Program-made: the position numbers and the translations under genes
The notes under the pieces: generated by a model
The model's database searches: none
What the model was told of the DNA's origin: nothing
The model's input: only the letters and a program-made list of their open reading frames with translations
Origin: Mesocentrotus franciscanus
Taxonomy: Eukaryota > Echinodermata > Echinoidea > Camarodonta > Strongylocentrotidae
Reading direction: 5' to 3'
NCBI GenBank assembly: GCA_037976565.1
Contig: CP137674.1
Location: 32,023,047-32,087,046 of the forward strand
Length of the DNA stretch: 64,000 nucleotides
Shown here: piece after piece, positions 1 to 11,788 of the stretch
Layout of the letters: each line of letters starts with the position of its first letter
Position numbering within the stretch: the stretch's first letter is position 1

Positions 1-2378
1 GACTAAATGAAGTTTGGTAACTACAAAACTTGGTCGTCCTCATTTACTTTTCAATGGAAAGACACCAACATAAAACCAGAAAACAAAAAAAGATTTAATT
101 TTAACTTACCACCGGGGTGATGTAGAATTTATTTGTTTGTCGCAGGTAGAATTCGAGATTGTTTACCCTACGTCCACCGCGTACAACGCGGGATTCTGTT
201 ATGAAGAAACTTTGCTTGGTGTATACAATGTACCTTCGGGTTAGGTATATCTATATCGGGTTATCGCATTACAAGATTAAAGGTCGGGGATCAGGTACTC
301 AGCTGATAAAATGTCTAGATCGAGTTGCTTATGCATCAGTTTCTTAGATCTTAACTACTTGAACGCACGTTGAACCGGGGGTTATATACCTTAGGTCTAT
401 TGAACCAATGGAACCCCCTCCCCCTTTTTTCTTTGCGCAGTGGCGTATCCAACATAAGGCGAAGCCGGCATACATCCCCGCCTTTGAAGTCCCAGAAAAA
501 CAATCAGTAAACTTTCAGTGGGTCTACGGTATACGGAGGGCTGCCATATACCTCTACTCTTCCACTGTCGGAGGTATCCGCCCCTCTAAATATTGATTCT
601 GGATACGCCACAGATTGCGTTTCTTAGTTATTTGAATCTGTAGTGAGCTAGCTCCTTGATACAATGATAGAAAACAACGAATTCGTGACAGATTATCAAT
701 ATTATGAAAAGTATTGTCTAAGTATTTCTATTACTTTATATCTCTCTCTGTATTATTCATTATTTATCCATCTTCCTCTAATAACAGATCTCTCTCTCTC
801 TCTCTCTCTCTCCCTTCCTCTTTCTTCATAAGGCTGCATATAGTCACACATTTGCAGTTTGAAGTATATAAAACTGCATACATAATTTTTTCCCTTTTCA
901 TCTTTCTGTCTCTGTCTGTCTCTCTGTCTCTCTTTCTATGTGTCTCCCTCTCTCACTTTCTCTGTATCACTACACATTGAACTCACGTAATTTGCCCTTT
1001 TATCTAGAATAAATTACACGTTTATTAGCTCCTACCATTTTAGTATATACCAAAGTTCGCCATTCCTTTAAAGCACGGGGTTCCCCAATATGCCCGTTTG
1101 ACCCAGTTCCTTTGTACGTAAAGCCAAACAGACCCTGGGAACTAAATTTACATACAATGCCATATTGGCATGAAAATAACTTTATCAAGGCCACAAAACC
1201 AACCAGAAAAATAGAAAGAAAATGTCTGATAAAGTTTTGGGTTTTATATGCAATATGACAATAAACAAATAAAAACGCAACAAAATTATTGTTAAAGAAG
1301 AATGAGAGGTTACTTTTCTTTACTCAACATCGTCTACAAATAATGAAACAGTTGGTGCACTTTAATAGTCGAGTCCAAAAAATGCAACTTGAAACTATAA
1401 CCAAGTACTTACATGTAGTTTGCTATGTTAATTCTTTACAATGCAATTAAATGTTCATTGCAACGTTATTAATATACACATGAAAGGTAAAATAAAAAAG
1501 GGGCTATCACAAAGTATAATTCTGGCTACAATTTAGAGTGATATATTATGTAGAGGGTGAATATATTCCAGTTGTATTTACCCCATAAGAGAATAATGAA
1601 CAATATAACAAAATACGACATCGTTTCAAAAGATCTCACCAAATATATTGAAAAATCTATAACAATGTGAGTTTAAAAACAAAGAGGAAGACGAACGGCA
1701 CAAACTAATGAATGTGGTCCATATTGCCTACACCACTACATCCGGAGTATCTTAAAAGTTATCTTGGCTACTCCATTATTTATTAGTAATTTTTAAAAAT
1801 TTACAAATTAACACCACGTTGTTTCTAAACGAACAGTTATTTCAATTTCAGAAATTTTCTTCAAAAAAATATTTATGAATTTATTTCTATTTCAATTTCA
1901 GAAGAAAATACTCATTTTTATTCAAATTTTTACAATGCCAAGTGAGAAAGGAGGCCAGTATTCCACATACTTGTTGTGGGCACCCCTAATATACAATACA
2001 ACTTAATAAAATAACAAATAAAATTAGATGGCAAGTAGAGGAAAAAGGAGAGGACAGAAAGGAAAAGATGAGCTAGAACCTGCCGATGAGTACATAAAAC
2101 ATATTGTATGTTAATATACTGTACAAGTACGTAAATCATAGAAATCCAGGGAACAAAGTCAATCATGGCTTCACAAAATCCTTTCGGATATAAATATGAC
2201 ATCACCTTGAACCCTGGAACAAAAATATCAAGTTGACAGCAACAAAATAAGACATCGTGGCTATCTGAGGTTATTTTATACATGCGTATACGCACTGTTT
2301 TGAGATTTCGTTTGCTTTTATTTCATTGTTTCTATGGCTCTACTCCACAGTACTTTGATAAATCATTACAATTCTTCC
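1..2378. other. AT-rich intergenic stretch, no gene seen
   Basis: I see no exon with convincing splice sites or family motifs here. CT-rich simple repeats sit at about 790-812 and 905-962. The longest open frame is a 121-codon minus-strand frame at 1930-2295. It is hydrophobic, has no recognisable motif and no coding-like neighbours, and I take it to be chance. A short element with 12-bp inverted ends at 440-611 is listed separately. Confidence 0.5.
440..611. mobile_element. Possible short MITE with 12-bp inverted ends
   Basis: The left end GTGGCGTATCCA (440-451) is exactly reverse-complementary to TGGATACGCCAC (600-611). The interior of about 150 bp has no coding signal; the open frame across it is a by-product. 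The arrangement fits a small non-autonomous DNA element, but no target duplication is clear and there is no second copy in the window. Confidence 0.35.
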
Positions 2379-2668
2379 GGGGGTGTTTCACAAAGACTAA
2401 GATCAACTTTAAGTTGGACTTAAGTATAGCAGGCCGTTCATGCCATTGTTTGCTATCATTATTTACTGGCATTAGTCTCTCAAGGGACGTACAAATCATG
2501 GTAAAAAATCGACAAAACTTACATTTTTGGATAATTCATTACTGAAGGAAAACATATTATCTAAAGATTATAATTTAGAGACCAATGGTGAGAGGAAACA
2601 ATGGCACGAACGGCCTGTTATACTTAAGTCCAACTTAAAGTCGATCTTAGTCTTTGTGAAACACCCCC
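2379..2668. mobile_element. MITE with about 60-bp terminal inverted repeats, copy 1
   Basis: The element begins GGGGGTGTTTCACAAAGACT and ends with the reverse complement of the same sequence. The inverted similarity runs about 60 bp inward and includes a TTAAGTTGGACTTAAGTATA-like block. A second, closely similar copy lies at 58211-58503, so this is a dispersed family and not a local palindrome. It has no coding capacity. No target duplication is obvious at either end. Confidence 0.8.
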
Positions 2669-2950
2669 TGATCCTAACGCTCTAACAAGGATGTCTCGTT
2701 CTTTCTAAGTTCAACACTAAGTCGAGGAAAGAACCCTTTCTCACGCAGGGCCTCGTTGTGGAATGTTATTCTAAAGCATGCACAAAACAAGAAGCACGCA
2801 CCCCCAAATCTTCCATTTTTTGTTTATGGTTCATTAAGCGTATTGCAAAGACAGAAATGATTGTGCAATTTTCTTTGCGCTATGAATAACGAACAAATAA
2901 CACATATAAACGAGCAACGCGTTGGTGGTGATATAAAGTTCGGGAGACGA

Positions 2951-3087
2951 GGGCCCCGTCTTATTAAGAGTTGATATTAATCGCAACATATTTGTGATTG
3001 ATACCAATCGCAGCTATGTTCATAAGAGATAGGAAACTGCAAACTTGTGATTGATTTGCATCAATCGCAATTCTTTAGACAGGGCCC
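2951..3087. mobile_element. Short MITE with GGGCCC ends
   Basis: The left end GGGCCCCGTCTTA matches the reverse complement of the right end (GGGCCCTGTCTAA). Inside lie several diverged copies of a GATTGATNNNAATCGCAA-like motif in both orientations. The element at 32733-32879 has a related GGCCCTGTTTCAT end. Non-coding. Confidence 0.6.
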
Positions 3088-3327
3088 AAAGTAAATAGCA
3101 AGCATATCATTCTAGTACAACCATTTTTCTAAAGGGAACACCGGTATAGAGGGGGGCACTGTTCTTACTGTGTAGATAAAATGCAAATTACTAGCCCATA
3201 GATTAGGAGGTGCATGGGGGTGGTATCAAGTTGACACCGTTCCTTCTCCCACTCCCTTTACCACTCTCTTATTCCCCATGGGTTTATTTTTTCCTTCTAA
3301 TCGATGACCCTTTATATGCATCGACCT

Positions 3328-3371
3328 TTTTCGACGTCATTCGACCTTTTTCGACGTCATTCGACCTTTTT
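3328..3371. repeat. 20-bp direct tandem repeat, about 2.2 copies
   Basis: The unit TCGACCTTTTTCGACGTCAT is repeated twice exactly, followed by a partial third copy. Non-coding. Confidence 0.75.
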
Positions 3372-3510
3372 ACATAGTGCATTACGTTGTTGTTTCACCG
3401 AGCACATCATTCGTTTTGTGAATAGTAATCCGAAGCCTTTAGATTGGTTGTGAAGGCATGGAATGAGCAAACTATAACGATCTGTAATATTTTCCAGTTG
3501 AAAAAAAAAA

Positions 3511-4997
3511 GTCCCCATCACACCAAACTAGTTCTCACTACGTTCTGGAAAATGTTGGCAAACGGGCGCAAACTGTGTGCGAACGGAGTGAACGTAGTAT
3601 CAACTGTTTACGATCTGTTTAAGAACTTCATGGACGGGCTTGGACTGGCTTGGACGGGAAGGGTGCTCTAGAACTTTGAGCCTGTTCAAAGTTTTCCCCG
3701 TCCTGCAATTAGACATAGTGACAACGTACTTAAAACGAGATGGACGTACTAGTATACGAACGGAATTGCCGTACTTCGAGCCTACTAGGGACGTGGTCGA
3801 GCATCAATGTGTGGAGGTGGCTGCCAATCAGCTGAGGACCCATGCTGGCCCTCTTGAGCTCAGTATCCCTCTCTTTATACATCAGCACAGCCTTCATGAT
3901 GTCCATATGCATATATTCCAACAAAGTTGGATGGATGTCGTAGGCAGTCTCCCTGATGTACTCGATGAAGGCCTCCTTCATCCGGTCTGTGTTGGGCCTG
4001 ACGATGTGCTGCATAAGACGCCACTGCATTTCCATGAATTGGTCCATCTTGCCGCCGATGCATGAGCTGAAGGAGTCAGTTGATTTGGGTGTGGAGGACC
4101 TGGGGGTGGTGGAGGCTGTTGTGCTGCTAAAATGCTGTTAACAGTTAACACCCGTCACCTCTGCTTGCTTCTGCCACATGAAGTTCTTTTTCTTCGTGTC
4201 CTTATAGGCCTCAAGATTTTTGTTATAGAGGACTTCATCGGCCTTGAGCCATTCCACCATGGCTTCTTCTTGGTCAGGGGAGTGTGAGTCTTGGTTTTCT
4301 TCAGGGACTTCCGCTGCTCTCCATCATCTACTGAGGCAGAGTGTGGAGATCTACAGGGTCCAGGGATAGGCTCAGGAGGGTCAGCAACTTGGGCCTGATC
4401 TGGTTGGCCTTCAGAGGAGCTGGAGCTTGGGGATCTTCGGGTAGTACTAGTGGCTGCTTTCCCAGTCTATAGCAGTCTATATGGCACTTCTCTTTGGAGG
4501 CAGGATGAAACACAGGAGGCAACTGCAGTAGTATACTTGAATGTCTTGATCTGCACAGCTTGAAGCGTTGAATGGGAATGAGGAATGGCAAGAACGCCCT
4601 GGGCTTGTATGGCCCTCGAGCCAGGACGGGATTGCGCACGCACTAGGAGCGCGTTCGATGAGGACAAGTTGAACTGTCTCTGAACGGGGTGGTCGGGTTA
4701 CAAACTAGAAAGAATGGGTTTGGACTATTGGGAACGAAGAACGGGTTTAAACTGACTACGGGCGGGCTTGGACTGCTTGGAAATGGCAAATTTACCCGAT
4801 CTGAACTTGATTTGAACTGACTGTGGACGGGGTACAGACGAGATGAACATATTGAGGACTGTTTATGAACGAACTATAGGATCGTGTTAAAGACATTATT
4901 TGGCCAAAGTTACACATTCTACCCCGACCACAACCCGTTTTACGATTTTCTAGGACGGGACAGAACGTAGTGAGAACTTGTTTGGTGTGATGGGGGC
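3511..4997. mobile_element. DNA transposon, 1.5 kb, with terminal inverted repeats and a broken internal gene
   Basis: The left terminus (CCCCATCACACCAAAC, then GTTCTCACTACGTTCTG) is matched in inverse orientation at the right terminus around 4958-4997. That gives inverted repeats of roughly 36 bp with few mismatches. Inside, on the minus strand, is a decayed reading frame with a MADF/Myb-SANT-like DNA-binding segment, a type of protein carried by PIF/Harbinger-like transposons. No transposase catalytic domain is visible, so this is probably an internally deleted, non-autonomous copy. Target duplications are masked by A-rich flanks. Confidence 0.7.
3870..4330 (-). pseudogene. Remnant of a MADF/Myb-SANT-like transposon protein
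   Basis: Reading leftward from about 4320, one frame gives an acidic stretch, then a segment from 4260 containing MVEWLKADEVLYNK and LEAYKDTKKKNFMWQKQA. This is the helical, tryptophan-bearing start of a MADF/Myb-SANT-like DNA-binding domain. An in-frame TAA interrupts it at 4138-4140. After that the same frame continues through a Ser/Thr-rich linker into MDQFMEMQWRLMQHI and a helical C-terminal part. Domain truncation and the stop show that it is broken. The inferred original role is DNA binding for a PIF/Harbinger-like transposon. Confidence 0.55.
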
Positions 4998-4999
4998 TT

Positions 5000-7900
5000 T
5001 ATTAAATAAAGTTGCTCATGTAAAATAGCGCCATCTGCCATGCAAAATTGCTTCGAAACTTTCCGTGGCGTTAACTCTCGGAAGAATAAAATCCTCTATT
5101 TTAATATCTTCGTCACACCGTCAAACCGACTTCACATCGACTCCAAAACCAACCGTTGTAATTTTTCGTTCAGTCTGTTGTCGGTCATTGGTCGGTCTCT
5201 TCGTTGTGACTGGGGTATTGTTGATTACTTAATAGACTTTGTGTTGCATCATGCGACTTGGAATGTTAATTAACTCCACATATAATTTATATTACTATTT
5301 CACCATATATATAATATTGATAGATTGTACATCTGTCCATTTGCTTGGACGATATTTCACAGCAATAACTGAAGTATTGATAATGAGGTAATGTGTTTGG
5401 CCCGTATTCCACTAAATTTTAAACTTTTCTTCAAAAAATCGGGTTTTAAAAAGGAATTTAGTCTGAGGTCTAAATTTTCCTTCTATTAAATATGATTTTC
5501 GACCCAGGATCGCGAATTTAGCTAAATTCGTAAAATACAGATTCGAACACAGAGCTCTCAAATCTCCATTAGGTCTATTTGTTATATAAAGCCTTTTACT
5601 ATTAATATTGTTATTTCATTTTCTAACTTTTCAATTAAGTGCGAAGTATGACAGTTAAACTGCAATGTAAAGAGATAAATATAGAAGAAATATAAAAAAA
5701 GAAAAAAGAAAGAAAGAAAACAAACAGCGGGAGAGGGGCAGAGAGAAAGAGAGAGAGGGGTAGGGGAAGAAGAAAGAGAGTGAGAGAGAGTGTGAGAGAG
5801 AGAGGGGAGGTGTGTGTGTGTGGGGGCTGAGAGGAAAATTTAATTCGGGATGTTGCCACTGAAACAAAATTCGCGTTCTTAAACTTCAGATATACCACTG
5901 CAACCCATTTTGTCAAAGAAAAGTTGAAGACCATGTGGAAGGAATATGTACACAGTTCACATACTCTTTCAGTTTTCATTTGAAAATATTTAGAAAAACA
6001 AACCTGTAATTCCGGAAATCAAGAAAACTGATGACCGTTTTCCTCAATTTTCTGAGATTTAGAACATGCTGCACTGTTCACAGTGATCACTGATGTAGCC
6101 TATATTGACGTACGTCATGAACTGGAATGTTGTTTGACGCAAATGTTCCGGCGAAACGTAAATCGGGCTTCTTCGAAATGTTTTTAAATTTTCTACGATT
6201 TAGAAAAATCAATTTCTTTTAATTTGGAGGTAGTTGGAAGTATTTGCTTCTTTGTTTCGTCACTTCCCTCACCGCTTTTCCTCTTTATTTGTTGTTATGC
6301 CTCTGTCCCTTTTTTTTTGGGGGGGGGGGTATGTCTCCTGCCTCTCTCTTTCTATCTCTCTCCCTCCCTCTCTCTCCCTCTTTCTCTCTTCCTCCCATGC
6401 TTTTAACATTGTCGCGTGCTTCTATTGTAAGTGCCTATTTTGGAGAGGCCAATACCTACTTTGAATCTTTTGCATTCTAGAAGGAAAAGCTTGGACACAA
6501 TTACAGGAAAGTTCAACATAATTTGATATTGAGCTCAACATCTTAGCTTATGCCAGTAGGTCTACTTATGTTAATAATAAAAACACTATTTTATACAAAT
6601 TCATAAAACCTAGGCTAAACCTTTGTACATCAACGCAACTCACGCATGTGCGTACCCCCACACACACACACACACTCACACACGATCCCACACACCACCC
6701 GCCTATCCAAAACACACCTATAATACCGACCGTAAGTTTATAACGTCTGCTGGTATCCCCAGTATCCAAAAGTCATCTCTTTCTCTCTCTCTCTCTCTTT
6801 CTACTTCCTCTCCCTCCAATCCATATGCAGCCCACATTTCCTTTTTTTCTCACTTCACTCATTTTGTTCTTTCTTCGTCATATATTTTGTACTTTCACTT
6901 TGTCTCCAGTCACTAACCTTATACGTGTTTCTGTGTATGTTCTCCCTGTTCGTCACTATCTTTCTTTTTATTTTCTTTATGCATTTTACCTTTTCTTAGT
7001 TATTATTATATGAGGGGACCACAATTCACAAGCTCTGCCTTCAGTGGACCCCTTTATTTCGTCAGAATATAGATCAAAATTCATTTGCAATTATGCTACT
7101 TTTCCTCTTTCAAAGGTATTAAATTTCGTATTGGTTTTGTATCTATTTCAAATGCAATAATGTTTTGTATAAATATTGCACTGTATTTATTATTATGATA
7201 TTTAAATTTTGTTGAATATGAAAATAAATTAATTAAATCTGAATGTGTGTGGTGATATGTTTCACTATCCCTTTCTCTGTTTCCATGCGATTTTATATGA
7301 TTACTTTACGTGATTAACATTATCAATGCTTTATACAAAACAGGAAGCTGTTGATCTAATGTTTCTTTAAACAATATAGTCCAAAGGACTGGTCTATGTT
7401 TAGAATATTAGGAAGTGTCGTGGTCATCGAAACAGAAAAAATCTCTGGCCTACCACTGAAATCTTTGGTACGATATATTTGTCATCATTGTATTTTTATA
7501 AACATTATCGGTCTAGTAATTGGAATGATTTGATTAATATAATATATATAGCAAGTACTTATAAAATGCATTGGTACCATGATTTCACTAACCACTCCGC
7601 TTATTTGGATTAGTCAGGAGAATGTTATTATACATGTATGTTCTTTCGCGACGTATATCGACGAGCTATGACGTAAATGTGTGGTCAATGGACACGATAA
7701 ATACTTTTGCATTGAAATAACAAATTACACAGTAGAAAATTATCGTATCCTGAGATGTTATCGTAGAGCAAGGACTTGTTCAATAAAAGCTATCAGGTAT
7801 TATTCAAAGACATCGTTTCACGGCGTCCACTGAGGAAGGGGGTAGAAGCTGAAAAACACCACCCCACTCCAACCCACCCCACCCCACCCGCTTCCTCTTC

Positions 7901-9100
7901 TGGTATCGTTGCTAAGTGCCTGGTTTTGCCCGAGTTGAACGTTCTTTTTCCATCCTTCATGAAAAGGTTACAATACAGACAAACAAAACAGTCATGTTTC
8001 TGTTCAAGAATTAACGATATGAGATGTATTTAAAACAAAACAAAAAATAATATAATGCAATGATGATGAGAATGAAGTGACCAGCTGTTCTCTCCTATCA
8101 AAGTATATTAAACAATTTAGAAATCTCTTGTCTTTCACTTACTGATTTGATTGAACTGGAATAATGTTGATACTGATATTAATATCAACTACCCATCGTT
8201 TACGTTTGTGAGTCCTCATATTCTCTCCCCGACGACCACCCGTTTCTATGCACCAGTACCCCAGTCATACCAAGAAACCGATACCAAACCGACCGAATCT
8301 TGGCCTATTTGGTGTAATGCATTTTCTTTGGTCACAATATCGGTATGAAGTCTGTTCCATCGGTGGTACCGAGGTAATAAGGGAAACGTTTTTAGGGCAG
8401 GTATACGAAGCACGCAACAGATGCGTGCTAGAATATTTATGTTATTGTCTCCGCCTACCTTGAACCGTTCCATATACTCGGTTTTTTCTTAGAAGAGGGC
8501 AACCAGGATCACACTCCGAGGCACACAAAGTATTCAATCAGGACTAGATATGGGCGTATAAAGTCCCTCTCAGATTCGATGTTGGTATAAGCTTTTCAGT
8601 GTGTCTGGTGTATTTTATCACGAGTAGTTATTGCACAAATCAACTTGTGCACTTATAAAGTTATCATCTAACCACAAGGGGCTGGGACGAAACGATTTAT
8701 AACTATACCAAAAGAAAAAAAATGAAGAGAATTATCTACCTGGGAATATGTAACTTGTCGTATTTCACGCACTTGCTTTTCGACAGATGCGTTTAAGAAA
8801 CTTTCTTGTTCAGTTTACGATGATCTGTTTGCCTGAGACTCGATATAATGATATTTCAAGCATTTTGAGATTTGAGCCCAATTTGATTCAAACCCAACTT
8901 TACCATGTAGACTTTTACCCAAAAATATTTCAATTTTTGCTATGTTAAACCATAGGGTAACAATGAGGTGGAATATATTTCCTTTAAACAATGCATCTTG
9001 CCTTACGTGCATGGGCAGATGTATAAGGCAACTCCTCTCTCAATTTCATGAAACAGCTCCTAATTTCATCATTCATTTGACGTCATATAAAATTAAAGTT
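5000..9100. other. Intergenic stretch with simple repeats only
   Basis: No gene is seen. Purine-rich and GT repeats lie at about 5697-5822, a CT tract at about 6340-6395, a CA tract at about 6657-6690 and another CT tract at about 6778-6812. The open frames overlapping these tracts are low-complexity by-products. The rest is AT-rich sequence with no terminal-repeat element I could delimit. Confidence 0.5.
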
Positions 9101-9142
9101 ATTTTCCATGTCTCGAACAACTGAAAATTTAACTCTAGAATC

Positions 9143-9433
9143 TTGGAAATCTTCTGTGGAATCTGCCTGTCTTTCTCCTTCTTGGCTGTGGATCAAGTTC
9201 ACACCGGTACGGCTGAAAAACATAATAACGATATCTTCATTCTCGACGTACACACTAAAGGTTGCTTTAAGTTTCGAGAAAGCCTCTTTAATTCTTCAAA
9301 ACCACAAGAAAAAGTGGTTCAAACCACTGGTCAGGAAACCCACAACGTGCGTCATTTGAGAGAAGATTTGTTGTTTAAACGCGCAAGTTCAAATTTCTTG
9401 AAAGCTTCCTTCAAATTCGGTATTTGTCTTTAA
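9143..9433 (+). CDS. Possible unrecognised exon or small coding frame
   Basis: An open frame of about 96 codons has balanced, coding-like codon choice (for example IFCGICLSFSFLAVDQVHTG, then a basic, Phe-rich second half) and ends at TAA. There is no in-frame ATG near its start, so if real it would be a terminal exon. A weak acceptor-like TAG sits just upstream. I recognise no family. It could equally be part of an old repeat or a chance frame. Confidence 0.2.
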   Translation: MEIFCGICLSFSFLAVDQVHTGTAEKHNNDIFILDVHTKGCFKFRESLFNSSKPQEKVVQTTGQETHNVRHLREDLLFKRASSNFLKASFKFGICL

Positions 9434-9455
9434 TAATCACAAGTTAAACCCGCTA

Positions 9456-9752
9456 TGGCCCATGAGACCGACAGTCCATGAAACCAACAGCCCACTTGAC
9501 CTCCAACATCGGTCTCACAGGCCTTCACACAACTTGTTTGTGGGTCCACGAGACCAACATCCCACAAGATCGACATCTTCCCTTATGTATTTCTTTGTTT
9601 TGTCGATCTCGTGGAACTTTTGGAACATTTTTTTAAATCCCTTATTTCACCTATTTTCTTATGCATTACTCTTTTCGGTCTCGTTGGCTGCCGGTCCACT
9701 GCACCTTTTGTCAATGTCGGTCTCATGGGATGTCGGTCTACCGGGATGACCC
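9456..9752. repeat. Inverted clusters of a GAGACCGACA-type motif
   Basis: The left part carries several diverged copies of CCATGAGACCGACA spaced about 18-25 bp apart. The right part (about 9675-9750) carries the same motif in inverse orientation, as TGTCGGTCTCATGGGATG. This gives an inverted-repeat element of about 300 bp whose arms are themselves tandemly repetitive. Non-coding. Confidence 0.5.
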
Positions 9753-10804
9753 CACCTAAACCACTGTGATTCAAATCACGGACTGCTAATAGTATATAGG
9801 ATGAGGTGATCTCATTTCGAAAAATAAATATTTGCGATTTATTTATCCCAAGAAACAAATTGGTCAATCGAAACGCACCATTCACCGTTTTCAGAGAGTG
9901 ATTTCAAAACCTTGGTTTTAATGAGACAAATGAAATCAAATAAATGACCTAGAAAGCACGACCTAGGAAGTTTTAAAGAATAAAGGGACATGACAATAGC
10001 TTTCCCTTTGAACAAACAACACTTCAATACCGAGAAAAAGGACTTGGGCCTACATAATACAATCTTCTTATACACATGTCAGGTAATAGATCATGAAGCA
10101 AAATGAATAATGAATATTTTCGTAGCCTAAACAACTTGTCAAAATACTTTGTTCGCTTCATCACAACTTGAAAATGTCGAAAAAACAAAGGATGCCCTTT
10201 TAAACAAACTCATCACTCATCGTCATTGGTCATCAGATGCAGACATTCCAACGTTATGGGAAACAAATGTTTTAAGTTATATTCACAGTATCAATTGTAT
10301 CACTATATGATTAAAATAAAATCTTATCGCTAAATATAACAGTACAGTAATCTACCTTCAGCGCATGTCAACCAGGTTTTCGACAAATCGGTGCGTAATT
10401 AATGGTATACCCATCTATCGGATAAAAGGAATTATCACCATCTATCGGAGTTAACGACTTCTAGAGCGGACTATGAATAAACACAGACGATAATTTATTC
10501 GACACCTGATATTTATTATTTGTTTACATCAATGAACACCATCGTCGTTATAATCACGTTAAGTTTAAGAAATCGTGACAGTAATTAATTCAAGAAACTT
10601 TAATTATAAAACAGTTATTGTACAATGCAAGATATAGCTCGCTATCTAACATAAAACGATGAAACATAAAACGATGAGTTTATATCGTTTTTATAACAAA
10701 GTCATGTATTTTAAATCAAGACTCAATTCTATTTCGAGACCGTAGGGGAAAAGGAAGAGAAATAAAAGTATTAAAAACGAAGGAAACCCGGGAAGGTTGT
10801 CAAA
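9753..10804. other. AT-rich region upstream of the ligand gene, no gene seen
   Basis: No exon, hairpin element or long repeat is evident. A fork-head-type TGTTTAC word lies near 10520, and a short imperfect tandem repeat of AACATAAAACGATGA lies at about 10650-10680. Cis-regulatory elements may be present but cannot be called from one sequence. Confidence 0.4.
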
Positions 10805-10812
10805 GACGGAAT

Positions 10813-11028
10813 CCGATTGGTCAGTGTAGAAGAGAAAGTGAATGACGTCACAAACAAGGTCTCACCATGTCACCAGGATTAACTTCTTATTTGATGTCGG
10901 CAATCGCGGAACGGAACACAACCTGTAGACGTTGAGCTGACACACTGGAGACTCTACACCTGTTCACTAACTATTATTCATTCTCCACTACAGCAGCAGT
11001 AGTAGCACCGGTCGACCCAGCTATAAAA
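10813..11028 (+). promoter_or_regulatory. Probable core promoter with CCAAT, CRE and TATA motifs
   Basis: An inverted CCAAT box (CCGATTGG) is at 10813-10820. A perfect palindromic CRE (TGACGTCA) is at 10843-10850. An Otx/Gsc-type GGATTA is at 10876-10881. A TATA box (TATAAAA) is at 11022-11028. A TATA box here would place transcription start near 11050, leaving a 5' leader of about 160 nt before the preferred ATG at 11209. The motifs are directly visible; their use is inferred from position. Confidence 0.55.
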
Positions 11029-11208
11029 TGATTCGATGGAGAGTTATACCAGGACAGTGTGTATATGTCGGACCGCCGACAAGTGCTTACGCTGCCCCTC
11101 TTCATGCTAGCTGTTCCAGTCTGCTCTTGTCAGCTGTATATTGTTGCTTCTGGACATTGTACGCGCCTCGTTGTTTCGTGGACTTTATCCAAGTTCGTAT
11201 TCACCGAG

Positions 11209-11788
11209 ATGGCTACGTTGTCGAGATCATGTCAGCTTCTTGTAGCAGCGGTCCTGATCGTTGCCACGTTTGTCAGCATCGTGGAAAGCTTGAGGAACAC
11301 TCGCCACTACCCCAGGCCACGGGGAAGCAGTCGACACCTCGGGATTCCTCGATTTGGGACAGAAGGTCGCGGAAGGTCTCAGGACGGCTTCCAGAGAGCT
11401 CCAAGCTACCACCATGACCCAGCACCTGAGATACCATCAGCCACACGGGTCAAGAACAAAGGAAACTGGTTTCAGAACTTCATCGCCAGCAAACATGCCA
11501 GCAACAACCCGCCCAACCCAGGCCAAGATCGTCCAACCGACCATGATGCAGGTGACCAGGAAAAGGTGGTCGTACGTCCACCTATCATCAAATCAGGATC
11601 CGTTGTCACTAGCCCTACCATCACCATGATTTTCCTGGAGACCATAGATGCCAGGAAGAGGAATTCATCAAGACTTCAACAACCCACACAACCTGAGAGA
11701 GCTCAAGAGGAGGAGGTGGTGACTAACGAAGCTACCACACTCCCAAGTAACCCGAGACCAAGTAGAAGAGCGTTCACTGCTGATGAAG
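11209..11788 (+). CDS. Ligand gene exon 1: signal peptide and N-terminal propeptide
   Basis: The ATG at 11209 has a good context (GAGATGG) and starts a clear signal peptide. In-frame ATGs at 11065 and 11104 would add up to 48 residues but have poor context; the frame is open back to a TGA at 11029. The encoded propeptide start is basic and then Pro/Asn/Thr-rich, unlike compact TGF-beta prodomains. The exon ends GAAG at 11788, followed by the consensus donor GTGAGT, in phase 1. Confidence 0.85.

Noticed and set aside
1930..2295. 121-codon minus frame, hydrophobic
   Set aside because: No signal-peptide or transmembrane-family pattern, no splice support, and AT-rich codon use like the surroundings.
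3640..4065. 141-codon plus-strand frame in the transposon
   Set aside because: It is the antisense shadow of the minus-strand MADF-like frame, which has the recognisable domain.
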